Origin: UBA10365 sp041441915
Lineage (GTDB): Bacteria > Pseudomonadota > Alphaproteobacteria > Rhodobacterales > Rhodobacteraceae
Length of the DNA stretch: 64,000 nt
Assembly: GCA_041441915.1 (NCBI GenBank)
Contig: JASDRS010000023.1
Location: 62,001 to 126,000, forward strand
Direction of reading: 5' to 3'
Part shown: in pieces, positions 44,174 through 53,181 of the stretch
How the letters are laid out: each line of letters starts with the position of its first letter
How positions within the stretch are numbered: the stretch's first letter is position 1
The notes under the pieces: generated by a model
The model's input: the letters and a program-made list of their open reading frames with translations, nothing else
The model's database searches: none
Told to the model about the DNA's origin: nothing
Program-made: the position numbers and the translations under genes

Positions 44174-45187
44174 TCACCCGAAAGTAAACGCGTCGTGGTA
44201 AGCGCCCTGGACGCTTCCACCAGGCAAGGGTCCACCACCCGGCACATAAACCAAATCGCCAATCACAGCAACAGTGGCGCCGTGCAGGCCATGACGTGGA
44301 ACAGGCATGGGCGCGAGTGCTTCCCAAGAGTCAGTTTTTGGATCGTAGGCTTCGTTTGTTCCAAAAACCTTACCCGTAGCTTCGCCGCCGAAGACAACGA
44401 TCTTACCGCCGATATAGGCGGCTGACGGTCCACTGCGCGGCACCGGCAGCGGCGCACGGAAGGACCAACTATCGGCTTTCGAATCATAAACGCCGTGCAG
44501 GCCAGTATTGAAGTCGTAGGAGTCCATACGCCCACCGATCGCGTGGATCTTGCCGTCGACGGCGACGACGCCCATGTGATCTCGCTGCCCTGCATAGGGC
44601 TGAGTTTTTGTCGATCCCATCATAGGGCCACGATCCGCGTATGTATCGGTCAAGGGATCGTAGACCTCGTGCCACTCGACTGAGCGCACGTCACGACCAC
44701 CGAGCAGGTGGATCTTGCCATCTAAGACGATCGCGAAGACTGCGCCGCGCGGCCTCGAGAGTGGCGCGATCGGCGACCAGGTGTCGCTGCCCACGTCATA
44801 AACGAAGCATTTTGAGTGCGGGCAGCGGTTCTGTTCGACAAAGCCGCCAAAGGTGTAAATTTTACCCCCGATGGCGGCGGCAGAATTGTGATTGCAAGGA
44901 TGCGGGAACGACGCCTTCAACGTCCACTCGCCTGTTTTGGGATCGAAAACCTGGTGGTAATCACCGTCTACTCGGTGGTTTGCATATCCCCCGAAAACGT
45001 GGATCATTCCCTGGCATTCCACCACGCCCATTTCACCCACCGGATGCGGAAGACGCGGCTGTTCAATCCAACGGCCCTGGTTCTCGGCTGGAGGAGCGAC
45101 GGTGGTCATGTAACGTTGCTTATTCGCGGTAGCGGGAATGTCTTTTATGCTCTTGTCAAACAAACCTTGGAAGAGGGGAGCGTTCAT
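44174..45187 (-). CDS. Cytoplasmic kelch-repeat beta-propeller protein
   Basis: A 337-residue protein with about six kelch blades, each with a GG pair and downstream W: MIHVFGGYANHRVDGDY, KIYTFGGFVEQNRCPHS, KIHLLGGRDVRSVEWHE, KIHAIGGRMDSYDFNTG, KIVVFGGEATGKVFGTN and LVYVPGGGPLPGG. No signal peptide, so unlike NanM or galactose oxidase it should be cytoplasmic. ATG 45187 has AGAAGG upstream; the frame is open to 45325. It is last in the sugar-ABC operon. It could be a mutarotase/epimerase or a lactonase on the imported compound; no catalytic residues can be assigned. Confidence 0.88.
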   Translation of the reverse strand: MNAPLFQGLFDKSIKDIPATANKQRYMTTVAPPAENQGRWIEQPRLPHPVGEMGVVECQGMIHVFGGYANHRVDGDYHQVFDPKTGEWTLKASFPHPCNHNSAAAIGGKIYTFGGFVEQNRCPHSKCFVYDVGSDTWSPIAPLSRPRGAVFAIVLDGKIHLLGGRDVRSVEWHEVYDPLTDTYADRGPMMGSTKTQPYAGQRDHMGVVAVDGKIHAIGGRMDSYDFNTGLHGVYDSKADSWSFRAPLPVPRSGPSAAYIGGKIVVFGGEATGKVFGTNEAYDPKTDSWEALAPMPVPRHGLHGATVAVIGDLVYVPGGGPLPGGSVQGAYHDAFTFG

Positions 45188-45234
45188 AATTTGGACACCT
45201 TCTATTGTCAGTGATTGATCGGGTTCAACGCGTT

Positions 45235-46074
45235 TCAGAACGCGTATTTGGGGAGTGCATTCCGCAGAAGTTCCTGGGTTAGTCTCACACCCTCGCGACA
45301 CACGTCGACGGGCGAGCGGTCCCACTGCTCGGGGTTTGGGGCCTCAAAACTCAGCAGACCAGTATATCCCTTCTCATGGAGGAGCTCGAAAATCTCTTTC
45401 CAGAGAATGACGCCTTTGCCTGGCATAAGCCGATCGGTCGGGCGCTTGACGCCAGTGACTGGGTTGGACGATAGATCCGAAAACTGGAAGTGCATGATCT
45501 CCTTTCCCGGCACATCCTCGAATGCGCGGCCGGGACGGCCACTTCGTGCGAGGTGGTAAGCGTCGAGCAAAAGACCCACGTTACTCTTTCCCGCCGACGT
45601 CACGAGGTCACGTTGCGTTTCGACAGAGTTCAGATTGGCATGCTGGGAATTAAACTCGATCGACAACTTGAGCCCGTATTCGGCGATTATGTCAGCGGCG
45701 GTCTTCAAATGGCCGACCGCATCCTTGAGCGATCCCGTATAGGGTCCAGGCGCCGACATGAGCTGCGGACAGCCCAGCGCCACTGCATTTTGACAGGACA
45801 CGTGTAAATCCTCGAAGATTCGCTTACTTTCAGCACCGGTCGCAAAGAGCCATCCGTACTCGACACCAAGCACGCTGACCTTAACGCCGCTGTTTTTAAT
45901 CATCTCGAGAACCTCGCTGTTCGTCATACCAGCTTCGTAGCAGCGCTTGAAGTCGGTTCGGCGAAGCTCTGCGGCATCATATCCGGCAAGACGGATCGCC
46001 TCAAGCGCCGGGCCGAGAGGCGTCGTGTCGATTGTCCACGTGTGCAGGGCCAGGCGCCCAAAATTCTCTATCAT
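45235..46074 (-). CDS. Sugar phosphate isomerase/epimerase-type TIM barrel (AP endonuclease 2 family)
   Basis: A 279-residue TIM-barrel protein. Metal-ligand strands can be seen: LSIEFNSQHANLNS (Glu), VGLLLDAYHLARSGRPG (Asp/His), IMHFQFSDL (His position replaced by Gln-Phe-Ser-Asp) and LLSFEAPNPEQWDR (Glu). The family includes xylose isomerase-like epimerases, inosose dehydratase and 3-dehydroshikimate dehydratase. ATG 46074 has GGGAC upstream; the frame is open to 46101. It lies between the amidohydrolase and kelch genes with short gaps, so it acts on the same compound. The reaction is not known. Confidence 0.88.
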   Translation of the reverse strand: MIENFGRLALHTWTIDTTPLGPALEAIRLAGYDAAELRRTDFKRCYEAGMTNSEVLEMIKNSGVKVSVLGVEYGWLFATGAESKRIFEDLHVSCQNAVALGCPQLMSAPGPYTGSLKDAVGHLKTAADIIAEYGLKLSIEFNSQHANLNSVETQRDLVTSAGKSNVGLLLDAYHLARSGRPGRAFEDVPGKEIMHFQFSDLSSNPVTGVKRPTDRLMPGKGVILWKEIFELLHEKGYTGLLSFEAPNPEQWDRSPVDVCREGVRLTQELLRNALPKYAF

Positions 46075-46132
46075 GTTTTTAGTCCCATCGCAGTTTATCA
46101 AATAGGTTGTTTGTTTTTCCGAGCTGCCGCAA

Positions 46133-47080
46133 TCAAAGCGTCAGCAGGCGTTCGGCATTCATTGCAAAAATTTTTTCCTTCGTTTTCTGGTCGGCGGGAT
46201 AGGCCTTGAGCCAGTCAACACCTTTAGCATTCGCAACGAATGGCCAGTCGACCGCAAAGAGAATGCGGTCCACGCCCATCTCGTCGACGCAGCAGCGCAG
46301 AGCGGTGTCCGAGAAGAACCCACTGGTCGTGATGTGAAAGTTCGACCGGAACGTTTTTGCAAATTCCGTTGGGGCATTACCCGGGCGAGACAGCGCTTCA
46401 TCAATCCGAGCGAGCTGGAACGTGATCCCCTCTCCGAGATGACCCAGGATGATCTGGAGATCAGGATGTTTCTGAAAGACGCCGCTCAATACCATGCGAA
46501 TGCCAAGCGTACCAGTTTCGATTCCAAAGCCCCAAGCAGCACCCAAAAGGGCCGGATGAGATTGTTCGTAGGTTGCGTAGTAGACGTCACGCACCGTGGG
46601 ATTTGGCATCGACGGATGCAGATAAACAGGCACCTTCAACTTCGCGGCGCGTTCGTAGATCGGCCAGAACGGCTTTTCATCCACGAACTTTCCGTTGGTC
46701 AGGCCGAATAACATTGCCCCCTTGAAGCCAAGCTCTTCAACGGAACGCTGTAACTCATCTGCAGCAGCCGAAGGGTTAAACTGAGGAAGTGTGGCAAACG
46801 CCGCGAACCGCTCGGGAGCATTCGCAACGATGCCCGCCAATAGGTCATTCACGTCTCGGCAGGCCGACACACCTGTTTCAGTATCCAGCCGTTGTCCACC
46901 CGGTGGAGCATGTGATATAACCTGAACGTCGATCCCAGCTGCGTCCATGTCTGCCAGGCGCAAGACTGCGTAGTCTTCCAGAAGTCGCATCAGATCAGGC
47001 GAACGTTCCGCGCGCGGACCGGAGAAATTTCCTGCAAAATCCCGGCTCCAGAAGTGCTCCTCGATAGCTATAACTCTCAT
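46133..47080 (-). CDS. Amidohydrolase 2 family protein, gamma-resorcylate decarboxylase-like
   Basis: A 315-residue metal-dependent TIM barrel. It opens with RVIAIEEHFWSRDF, the Glu-x-His form of the first metal site found in 2,6-dihydroxybenzoate (gamma-resorcylate) decarboxylases rather than the His-x-His of hydrolases. VPVYLHPSMP, ILGHLGEGITFQLARID and the Asp in LFAVDWPFV complete the site. Decarboxylase, hydratase or lactonase activity is possible. ATG 47080 has GGAGG eight bases upstream; the frame is open to 47107. It follows the triple-repeat gene in the sugar-ABC operon. Confidence 0.87.
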   Translation of the reverse strand: MRVIAIEEHFWSRDFAGNFSGPRAERSPDLMRLLEDYAVLRLADMDAAGIDVQVISHAPPGGQRLDTETGVSACRDVNDLLAGIVANAPERFAAFATLPQFNPSAAADELQRSVEELGFKGAMLFGLTNGKFVDEKPFWPIYERAAKLKVPVYLHPSMPNPTVRDVYYATYEQSHPALLGAAWGFGIETGTLGIRMVLSGVFQKHPDLQIILGHLGEGITFQLARIDEALSRPGNAPTEFAKTFRSNFHITTSGFFSDTALRCCVDEMGVDRILFAVDWPFVANAKGVDWLKAYPADQKTKEKIFAMNAERLLTL

Positions 47081-47122
47081 GCGCCCGTCCTCCGTTTTTT
47101 GGTTCAATGTGGACCAAACGCC

Positions 47123-47596
47123 CTAATCAGCGATACCATCAACCTTGCTGATGAGCCCTTGGGCAACTTCCACGCAATGATTACAAAGTTCTGCCGCATC
47201 CATAGGCGGTCGGCCCGCCAGAAAAGCGGTTTGGGCGTGGACGGCCAGGTCCAAAAGTTCTTCCCGCCCTGACCCGTCACCACTATCACCAATCGTATCA
47301 TCCACTTTCGCGATGAGCTTCTGAGCAACGTCCATGCATTCGTCGAGCAAATCGTCGACGCTCGAAGATTGACGTCCCTTCAAAAGGGCTGACAGCGCAT
47401 GGACGCCCATGTCTAGCAACTCGTCGCGGTCAGTTTCATCAGTTCGCGCTGCGGTGTCATCGACCCGCACAATGAGTTTTCTGGCTATTTCCAGAGATTC
47501 GTCGAAAAGATCATAAGCGTTCGCTTCTTTTCGGGCACTCATGAGAGGCGCCAGCGCATGGACCGCCATATCCAAAAGTTCTTCGCGTTGCAACAA
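47123..47596 (-). CDS. Protein of three tandem about 54-residue helical repeats, unknown function
   Basis: A 157-residue acidic cytoplasmic protein built entirely of three repeats starting at residues 4, 57 and 111. Each begins [R][ED]ELLD.[AG]VHA, has a middle with D/E-rich and often Cys residues, and ends A.[KG]LI..VD. His is invariant at residues 13, 66 and 120, and Cys occurs at 87, 138 and 141. The repeats are also visible in the DNA, so they arose by duplication and diverged. Start is TTG 47596 with AGGAGG eight bases upstream. It lies between the ABC ATPase and the amidohydrolase. No known family recognised. Confidence 0.85.
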   Translation of the reverse strand: MLQREELLDMAVHALAPLMSARKEANAYDLFDESLEIARKLIVRVDDTAARTDETDRDELLDMGVHALSALLKGRQSSSVDDLLDECMDVAQKLIAKVDDTIGDSGDGSGREELLDLAVHAQTAFLAGRPPMDAAELCNHCVEVAQGLISKVDGIAD

Positions 47597-47676
47597 TTTT
47601 TATCCTCCTATATGTGTTTAACTCAGGCCTAGTCTGCGCCAAAAAGAAAGCCTAAATCCAAATGTGTTCATCACAC

Positions 47677-48855
47677 TCATCTTAGCGCGCTACCAGATTT
47701 AGGATCGAAGAAGTGCAGCGCGCCTGGCTCATAGCTCAGGTCTACAACATCGCCCTCTGTTGGCAGCACCTGTGGCGCAAGTCGCGCAACGAGGGTCGTG
47801 TTTCTGGACCGCTTAGCACTGTCGGCCCCAGCAGCTGGTTTTTCTGTAATGTCCGTTGCGCTTATCGGCATAGCATCTGTCTGCAAGTACACCAGCGCCT
47901 CGGCTCCAAGCATTTCGACCAGATCAACCTTGGAGCAGATGCGTTGGGATTCAGGAACCTGACCGTCGGACATGAAGAAGCTTTCGGGGCGAGTTCCCAG
48001 CACAATCTCCTGACCAATCCGGCCCGCCACTGAGGGGTATTTGTCGAGGCAAAACTGGTCGATGCCGAGCGCCATGCTCCCGAACTGGACCTCAAGACCA
48101 GCCGCGCCTTTCTCGATAGTCCCGTGGCAAAGGTTCATTGGGGGAGAGCCGATGAAGCCGGCAACGAAGATCGTGGCCGGCGACGCGTAAAGCGTGGCCG
48201 GTGGTGCCAACTGCTGCAACACGCCGTCGTGCATGACGGCGACGCGGTCGCCAAGCGTCATGGCTTCAACCTGATCATGGGTCACGTACATAGTTGTTGT
48301 CTTCAGCGCGCGCTGAAGATGCGCGATCTCACCGCGCATCTGAACGCGCAGCTTGGCGTCCAGGTTAGACAGCGGCTCGTCCATCAGGAACACGCGCGGC
48401 TCACGAACGATGGCACGCCCCATAGCGACGCGTTGGCGTTGGCCGCCTGACAGTTCGCGCGGAAAGCGGCCCAACAGGTTTCCTATATCGAGGATATCCG
48501 CCGCTGCGCCGACACGCTTTTTTTTCTCGTCGGCACCAATCCCAGCCATGCGAAGCGGGAAGCTAATGTTCTGTTCGACGGTCATATGGGGATAAAGCGC
48601 ATAGGTCTGGAAAACCATGGCGATGTCACGCTCGCGCGGGGTCAGATGGTTGACAACGTCACCGTTAATCATGATATCGCCCGAGGTGACTTCCTCAAGG
48701 CCTGCTACCATGCGCAGCGAGGTAGACTTGCCGCACCCTGATGGGCCGACCAAAACTAGAAATTCACCTTCGGTCACGTCAAAAGTCAGTTCGTTTACTG
48801 CGATCGTGCCGTCTGGGAACTGCTTGATTACATTTTTGAACGACACCTCAGCCAT
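47677..48855 (-). CDS. Sugar-type ABC transporter ATPase (UgpC/MalK-like)
   Basis: A 392-residue ATPase of the CUT1 class. Walker A is GPSGCGKSTSLRMVAGLEE, the signature is LSGGQRQRVAMGRAIVREP, Walker B is VFLMDEPLSNLDAK, and the switch is THDQVEAMTLGDRVAVM. The C-terminal MalK-type OB regulatory domain follows from about residue 235 with FVAGFIGSPPMN, and it is longer than usual with an Ala/Ser-rich stretch near 345. AGGAG precedes the ATG. It energises the two permeases upstream. Confidence 0.94.
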   Translation of the reverse strand: MAEVSFKNVIKQFPDGTIAVNELTFDVTEGEFLVLVGPSGCGKSTSLRMVAGLEEVTSGDIMINGDVVNHLTPRERDIAMVFQTYALYPHMTVEQNISFPLRMAGIGADEKKKRVGAAADILDIGNLLGRFPRELSGGQRQRVAMGRAIVREPRVFLMDEPLSNLDAKLRVQMRGEIAHLQRALKTTTMYVTHDQVEAMTLGDRVAVMHDGVLQQLAPPATLYASPATIFVAGFIGSPPMNLCHGTIEKGAAGLEVQFGSMALGIDQFCLDKYPSVAGRIGQEIVLGTRPESFFMSDGQVPESQRICSKVDLVEMLGAEALVYLQTDAMPISATDITEKPAAGADSAKRSRNTTLVARLAPQVLPTEGDVVDLSYEPGALHFFDPKSGSALR

Positions 48856-48983
48856 GGTGGGCTCCTAGCCGCGCGGACGACGCGGGATGTGCATGACGCG
48901 CCGTCCGCTTGAACTCCACACAAAGCTTCTTGTTCTTCTTATACTGCAAGGTCTTCTCCCTCATCGATTAATTCGCCACATCA

Positions 48984-49871
48984 TTATTTTACCGCCCCAC
49001 TCAGCAAACCCTCGGCCACGTATCGCTCGATACGTAGGTAAACGAAGATCAAGGGAACAATGGTCAGTAGTGCGAATGCGTTCTGGATCGGATAGTCGGC
49101 AAGCCCTGTGGCGTCCTGCATTAGGTACAATTCATAGGGCAACGTTCGCGAATTCCCCGTCTGGGTCAGCGCCAAAACCAGTTCAAATTCATTCCAGGCC
49201 TCGCGGAAGGCCAGTACAGCAACTGTTAGCAAGGCCGGAATCGAAAGAGGCAAGATCACGGTGCGGATCGTGGCAAGTTGGGTGGCCCCATCCACGGCCG
49301 CAGCTTCTTCAAGTTCCCTCGGTATGGCCTGGAAAAATCCGAGTAGCAACCAAACCGCTAGCGGTAAAAGCATCCCCGTAAATACGAGTATCATGAATAC
49401 ACGTGAGTCGAAGCCACCGACCTTGACCGCCAGCAGGAACAGCGGAAACATAAGACCCACCTTGGGCACCAGCATCGGCAGAAGTGAGAAAAGCAGTAGA
49501 AAGTGTCGACCACGAAAACGAAAGCGCGCAAAAGCGTAGGCCGCAGGAACGCCGACGATGAGCGTCAGAACGAGACTTCCAAATGCTATTACGACGCTGT
49601 TAAAAAGTGCCCGCTGAAACCCGGGCCGGTCGAGGGCCCGTGCGTAAGCATTGAGTGTGGGCTGATCAGGAATCAATCCGGGATCCGAAAAGACATGCGC
49701 CGGCTGCTTGAAGGACACCGAAGCTGAGATCAGGAAGGGGGCCAGCGTCCACAAGACGAGAAGCATCAGCGGCAACCAAATCATAGCTTTCTGTATCGGG
49801 CCAGCGAACCAAGGCCGACGGTGGCCGCGGGATTCTACGGGGTGAGTGGTGTCTTTTTGAATTTCTGGCAT
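48984..49871 (-). CDS. Sugar-type ABC transporter permease (MalG/UgpE-like)
   Basis: A 295-residue inner-membrane permease with six hydrophobic segments. The first is AMIWLPLMLLVLWTLAPFLI. The EAA loop is RELEEAAAVDGATQLATIRTVILP near residue 190, with the ATPase-contact Gly. The C-terminal VAEGLLSGAVK is typical of CUT1. It starts three bases after the upstream permease stop. A 128-base gap to the ATPase follows, holding no clear feature. Confidence 0.94.
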   Translation of the reverse strand: MPEIQKDTTHPVESRGHRRPWFAGPIQKAMIWLPLMLLVLWTLAPFLISASVSFKQPAHVFSDPGLIPDQPTLNAYARALDRPGFQRALFNSVVIAFGSLVLTLIVGVPAAYAFARFRFRGRHFLLLFSLLPMLVPKVGLMFPLFLLAVKVGGFDSRVFMILVFTGMLLPLAVWLLLGFFQAIPRELEEAAAVDGATQLATIRTVILPLSIPALLTVAVLAFREAWNEFELVLALTQTGNSRTLPYELYLMQDATGLADYPIQNAFALLTIVPLIFVYLRIERYVAEGLLSGAVK

Positions 49872-49874
49872 GGC

Positions 49875-50792
49875 TTACTTCTCCCCAAACTTGCGCTGAA
49901 GGCCTAGGTAAAATAGGGTAAGGCCTGCGTTCAGAACAAAAATGATCATCACCATAGCCATAGCGGTTCCCGTATCGTACTCGTCAAAACCAAGACGAAC
50001 CATCTCAAGTGTGAGCAGCTGTGTTGAGTCACGCGGCCCGCCACCCGTCAGTGCCAGGACAGTTCCCAGGGACGTTACTGCTTTAAAACTGAGCCACACA
50101 GTCGCAAGCGTAATCTGAGGCGCTATTAGTGGCAGGGAAATATAAAGCGCGCTCCGCCACCCTGTGGCGCCGTCAACCAGAGCAGCTTCAGTGAGTTGTT
50201 TGTCGATAGTCTGCAGGCCTCCCAAGATGAACAACAGCGCCAGCGGTAGGTCAGTCCACACCTGCGCGCAGATGATGACGATCATCGCGTAAAACCCATC
50301 AGACAGCCACGGAATGCCGGCGAAGCCCATAAACTCGAGGACCTGATTTGGAAACCCAAAATCTGCATTAAAAATTGTGCGGAACATCAGCGCCGCAGCT
50401 ACGCTGGACACGATATAGGGCAGGATCGCCAGCCCCCGAATGAATCGCAATCCCGAGACCACGCGGTTCAACGCGAAGCCAAACATCAGGCTGAGTGTCA
50501 TCCCCAGAACGATCACCCCAAAGACGAAAATGCCGGTTCGACCCAGTGCCGACCAGAACTGTTGTTCGCCAAATATGCGCGCGTAGTTGGCTATCCCAAC
50601 GAAGGGTTGCTCTCCCCGGTTCAACGGGCTTATGTCATACAGGCTCTGCCAGGCAGCAAAAAGCATTGGAAATGCCAGAAATACCGCGACTATGATCATC
50701 GCAGGCGCTGAACTCAGGTAAGCGATTCCCGCATGCTGCCAGCCCACTATCCGAGTTGCTGTTGCCGCATCCGAAGTTTTCTCACCCGCCAT
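49875..50792 (-). CDS. Sugar-type ABC transporter permease (MalF/UgpA-like)
   Basis: A 305-residue inner-membrane permease. It starts IAYLSSAPAMIIVAVFLAFPMLFAAWQSL in its first membrane segment, followed by the CUT1 pattern FVGIANYARIFGEQQFWSAL and the EAA loop LTEAALVDGATGWRSALYISLPLI. It forms the channel with the MalG-like partner. It follows the binding-protein gene by 149 bases. Confidence 0.93.
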   Translation of the reverse strand: MAGEKTSDAATATRIVGWQHAGIAYLSSAPAMIIVAVFLAFPMLFAAWQSLYDISPLNRGEQPFVGIANYARIFGEQQFWSALGRTGIFVFGVIVLGMTLSLMFGFALNRVVSGLRFIRGLAILPYIVSSVAAALMFRTIFNADFGFPNQVLEFMGFAGIPWLSDGFYAMIVIICAQVWTDLPLALLFILGGLQTIDKQLTEAALVDGATGWRSALYISLPLIAPQITLATVWLSFKAVTSLGTVLALTGGGPRDSTQLLTLEMVRLGFDEYDTGTAMAMVMIIFVLNAGLTLFYLGLQRKFGEK

Positions 50793-50941
50793 GTTTTATT
50801 CCTTCAAGGCTCTTATTTTTTTAAAGGCAACAATATTCTAAAACTGTACGACTTGTGCGCAGTCAGATGTAAATCAGCGCTTTGCGCCGTAATAGCTTGA
50901 TCGCCCCCAATTAAAGGGACGACCATTTGTCAATTTCATAC

Positions 50942-52273
50942 TTAGCCGCGAATTGCGTCAAACTTGGCCTGCCACTCTTCGGCGACAGCCTTCGGATCCA
51001 TGTCAGGATTGGAGACAACAAACTCGTTGAAGCGTTCCATCACGTCCTCAGCCGCCGGGAAGTCTAGGTCCACTGGAAAGCTACCCATACTGCTGAACGC
51101 AGCAACATTATCCTCGTCCCAGATTGGCAGCCACTGCTGCAATGCGTCTGAATCTTTCAGGACCGCATCTGTGCGGTGCGGGTCCGCACCTGCCAGCATC
51201 AACTCCAACGCCACGTCAGGCTGCATCAGGAACCTGAAAACCAGACCAGCCTCATCCTTAGCGCCGCGCTCTACAGCGTCAGCAGTGATGAAGAAGGTTC
51301 GAGCCGGTGCCACCAAAACGCCGTCGACGCTGCCACCATGGCGACTGGTCGGCATCGGAACAATATTGAAATGCGTTCCCGGAACAAGGCCCGCGCCCTG
51401 GGCATCGACCGAGGTCGGCGCCGAATCCAACATCATGCCTATATTCGAGGCAACATAGCCGCCGCGCATGTCGTCTTCGTTCCAGGCTACAGCTTGCGGA
51501 CTGATTAGTCCTTCGCCCGCGAGCGTCTGAACAAAGCTAATCCAGTATTGGCCACCTTCACCTTTGAGGTCAGGAACCGAGCCATCGAATTTCACGCCCA
51601 TAGCGCTCATCGATGAGAAGAAAAGGTTAGCGCCCTCCCCACGTTTTGCCCACCATCCAAAGGGAACGACATCAGGCTTTACACCCTTAATAGCACGAGC
51701 AAAGTCTAGCACTTCATCCCAGCTCTGAGGTGCGCCGCTGACGCCCGCCTCTGCCAGCCAGTCACTGCGGAAATAGACCTCTTCCATCGACCCAGTGTTT
51801 GCCATACCAACAAGCTCACCATTCCACTTGGCATCATCCCAGGTGGCCGAATAGACTTGGCTAAATCCATCGGGATCATCAGCAGCCCATTGATCAATCA
51901 CGTCCTGAATTGGCGCAACAATCCCAGCCTCGGCAACCACCGGACGCAGGAAACCATCCAGGTGGACGATGTCTGGCAACTTAAGGCCCGCATCGCGCAT
52001 CCGGATCAACTGCGAGAAAAGGTTGTCATCGGGCTGGACATCCACCGACAGTTCAATTCCAGTCGCGTCTGCGAAGGCATTACGCAGATCTCTCGAAGGA
52101 ACCGTGTATTCGCGTGCAAACCATATTGTCAGTTCGGAGACATCCTGATCACTTTGCGCTACGACAGGGCTACTCACCCCTGCTAGCGCCATCATCGTAA
52201 CCGCGGCCGACAGAGCCATCCGGCGCCCGCTGACCATCTTCAATTTGTCACAGAAGATACTTCTAATATACAT
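50942..52273 (-). CDS. Extracellular solute-binding protein, family 1 (sugar ABC)
   Basis: A 443-residue periplasmic binding protein. The signal peptide covers residues about 1-40, with hydrophobic AALSAAVTMMALAGVSSPVV and a cleavage near VAQ-SD. The mature protein starts ELTIWFAREYT. Further family features are LPDIVHLDGFLRPVVAEAG and FGWWAKRGEGANLFFSSMS. GGGAGGG precedes ATG 52273; the frame is open to 52330. It is the first gene of the operon ending at the 44,145 terminator. The ligand is unknown; the catabolic genes suggest a sugar or sugar-aromatic. Confidence 0.93.
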   Translation of the reverse strand: MYIRSIFCDKLKMVSGRRMALSAAVTMMALAGVSSPVVAQSDQDVSELTIWFAREYTVPSRDLRNAFADATGIELSVDVQPDDNLFSQLIRMRDAGLKLPDIVHLDGFLRPVVAEAGIVAPIQDVIDQWAADDPDGFSQVYSATWDDAKWNGELVGMANTGSMEEVYFRSDWLAEAGVSGAPQSWDEVLDFARAIKGVKPDVVPFGWWAKRGEGANLFFSSMSAMGVKFDGSVPDLKGEGGQYWISFVQTLAGEGLISPQAVAWNEDDMRGGYVASNIGMMLDSAPTSVDAQGAGLVPGTHFNIVPMPTSRHGGSVDGVLVAPARTFFITADAVERGAKDEAGLVFRFLMQPDVALELMLAGADPHRTDAVLKDSDALQQWLPIWDEDNVAAFSSMGSFPVDLDFPAAEDVMERFNEFVVSNPDMDPKAVAEEWQAKFDAIRG

Positions 52274-52330
52274 ACTACCCTCCCAGGTTTTTTGCGTTTT
52301 TGGCCCACGGCCATTGCTCCTCCCGCGCAC

Positions 52331-53078
52331 TGTTAATTAGCCCGCCTGGGCATTTTTATGCATACGGTTGCACTCTTTTTATCTCTTTAAAAATATGAAT
52401 CAAGTTCTAAATTAATTTCTAATTATAGACTTATCTATGCATTCGATTGTACTCTGGCAGCGACTAAACTATAAATTGGGCTAATTCTTGAGGGTGATAA
52501 GATTGGCCGTCGCGCTTGACCATTCACCCAAGCTGTCGCATCATATTAAAAAAGTAGTCGCTTTTGTATTTATCAGTGTTTGGGTGCGTCCCAAGAGACT
52601 AAAGCAGGAGAGCAGAGTTTGCCCGATGCGATACAGATCCGGTTGGGGATGAAAATTCCAGTGCTGCCCAACGACGTTCAGACACGGACGTTTGATATCT
52701 TGGTGGCCGTCCCGCTGAAAATGGGCCTGAAAGAGGCGATTTCAGTTTTTTCCGATGGCAGTCTTCATTCGCATAAAACCCCCTTCGCCGATACACTGAC
52801 ATATGACGTAAATAAGTTTTACAGCCCCCCTACCCACTACACCTCCTTCTACATATCACGCCCTATCTTCGGCCACCGCGACAGCGTTGATACATGGCTC
52901 GAAGATCCAAGAGCCGCCAAGCATCAAGCAAGGCAGGGCGCAATCACATTTCAAGGCGCATTTTCAAAGCAGGAGGTGCTGGGCCCTGCTGCTGCAATTA
53001 AAACAAAAGCCGCTCCTTCAGGCCGTAAGCCCCCAAGTCGGCGACACCGCCACCATATTAGGCTAAAAAAATTTTGGG
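52331..53078. other. Region between the sugar-ABC operon and the cupin gene; possible decayed gene
   Basis: 52331-52579 is AT-rich and must hold the promoter of the binding-protein operon. From 52580 a forward frame of 206 codons runs to 53200, but its second half is rich in Arg/Pro/Lys and lacks any family pattern. The +1 frame near 52970-53060 reads WALLLQLKQKPLLQAVSPQV and GDTATILG before a stop, which looks more like a real C-terminus. Together this fits a frameshifted old gene, perhaps a lost regulator of the divergent operons. No family recognised. Confidence 0.3.
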
Positions 53079-53181
53079 CGGGTCGGACTTTAAGAAAGTC
53101 CACACGTCCGCCTGCGAAATCGGCAAATTCACTAACATCAAGAAAAACTGGACAGGCCACGAGAGGCATTGAGGAGAACAC

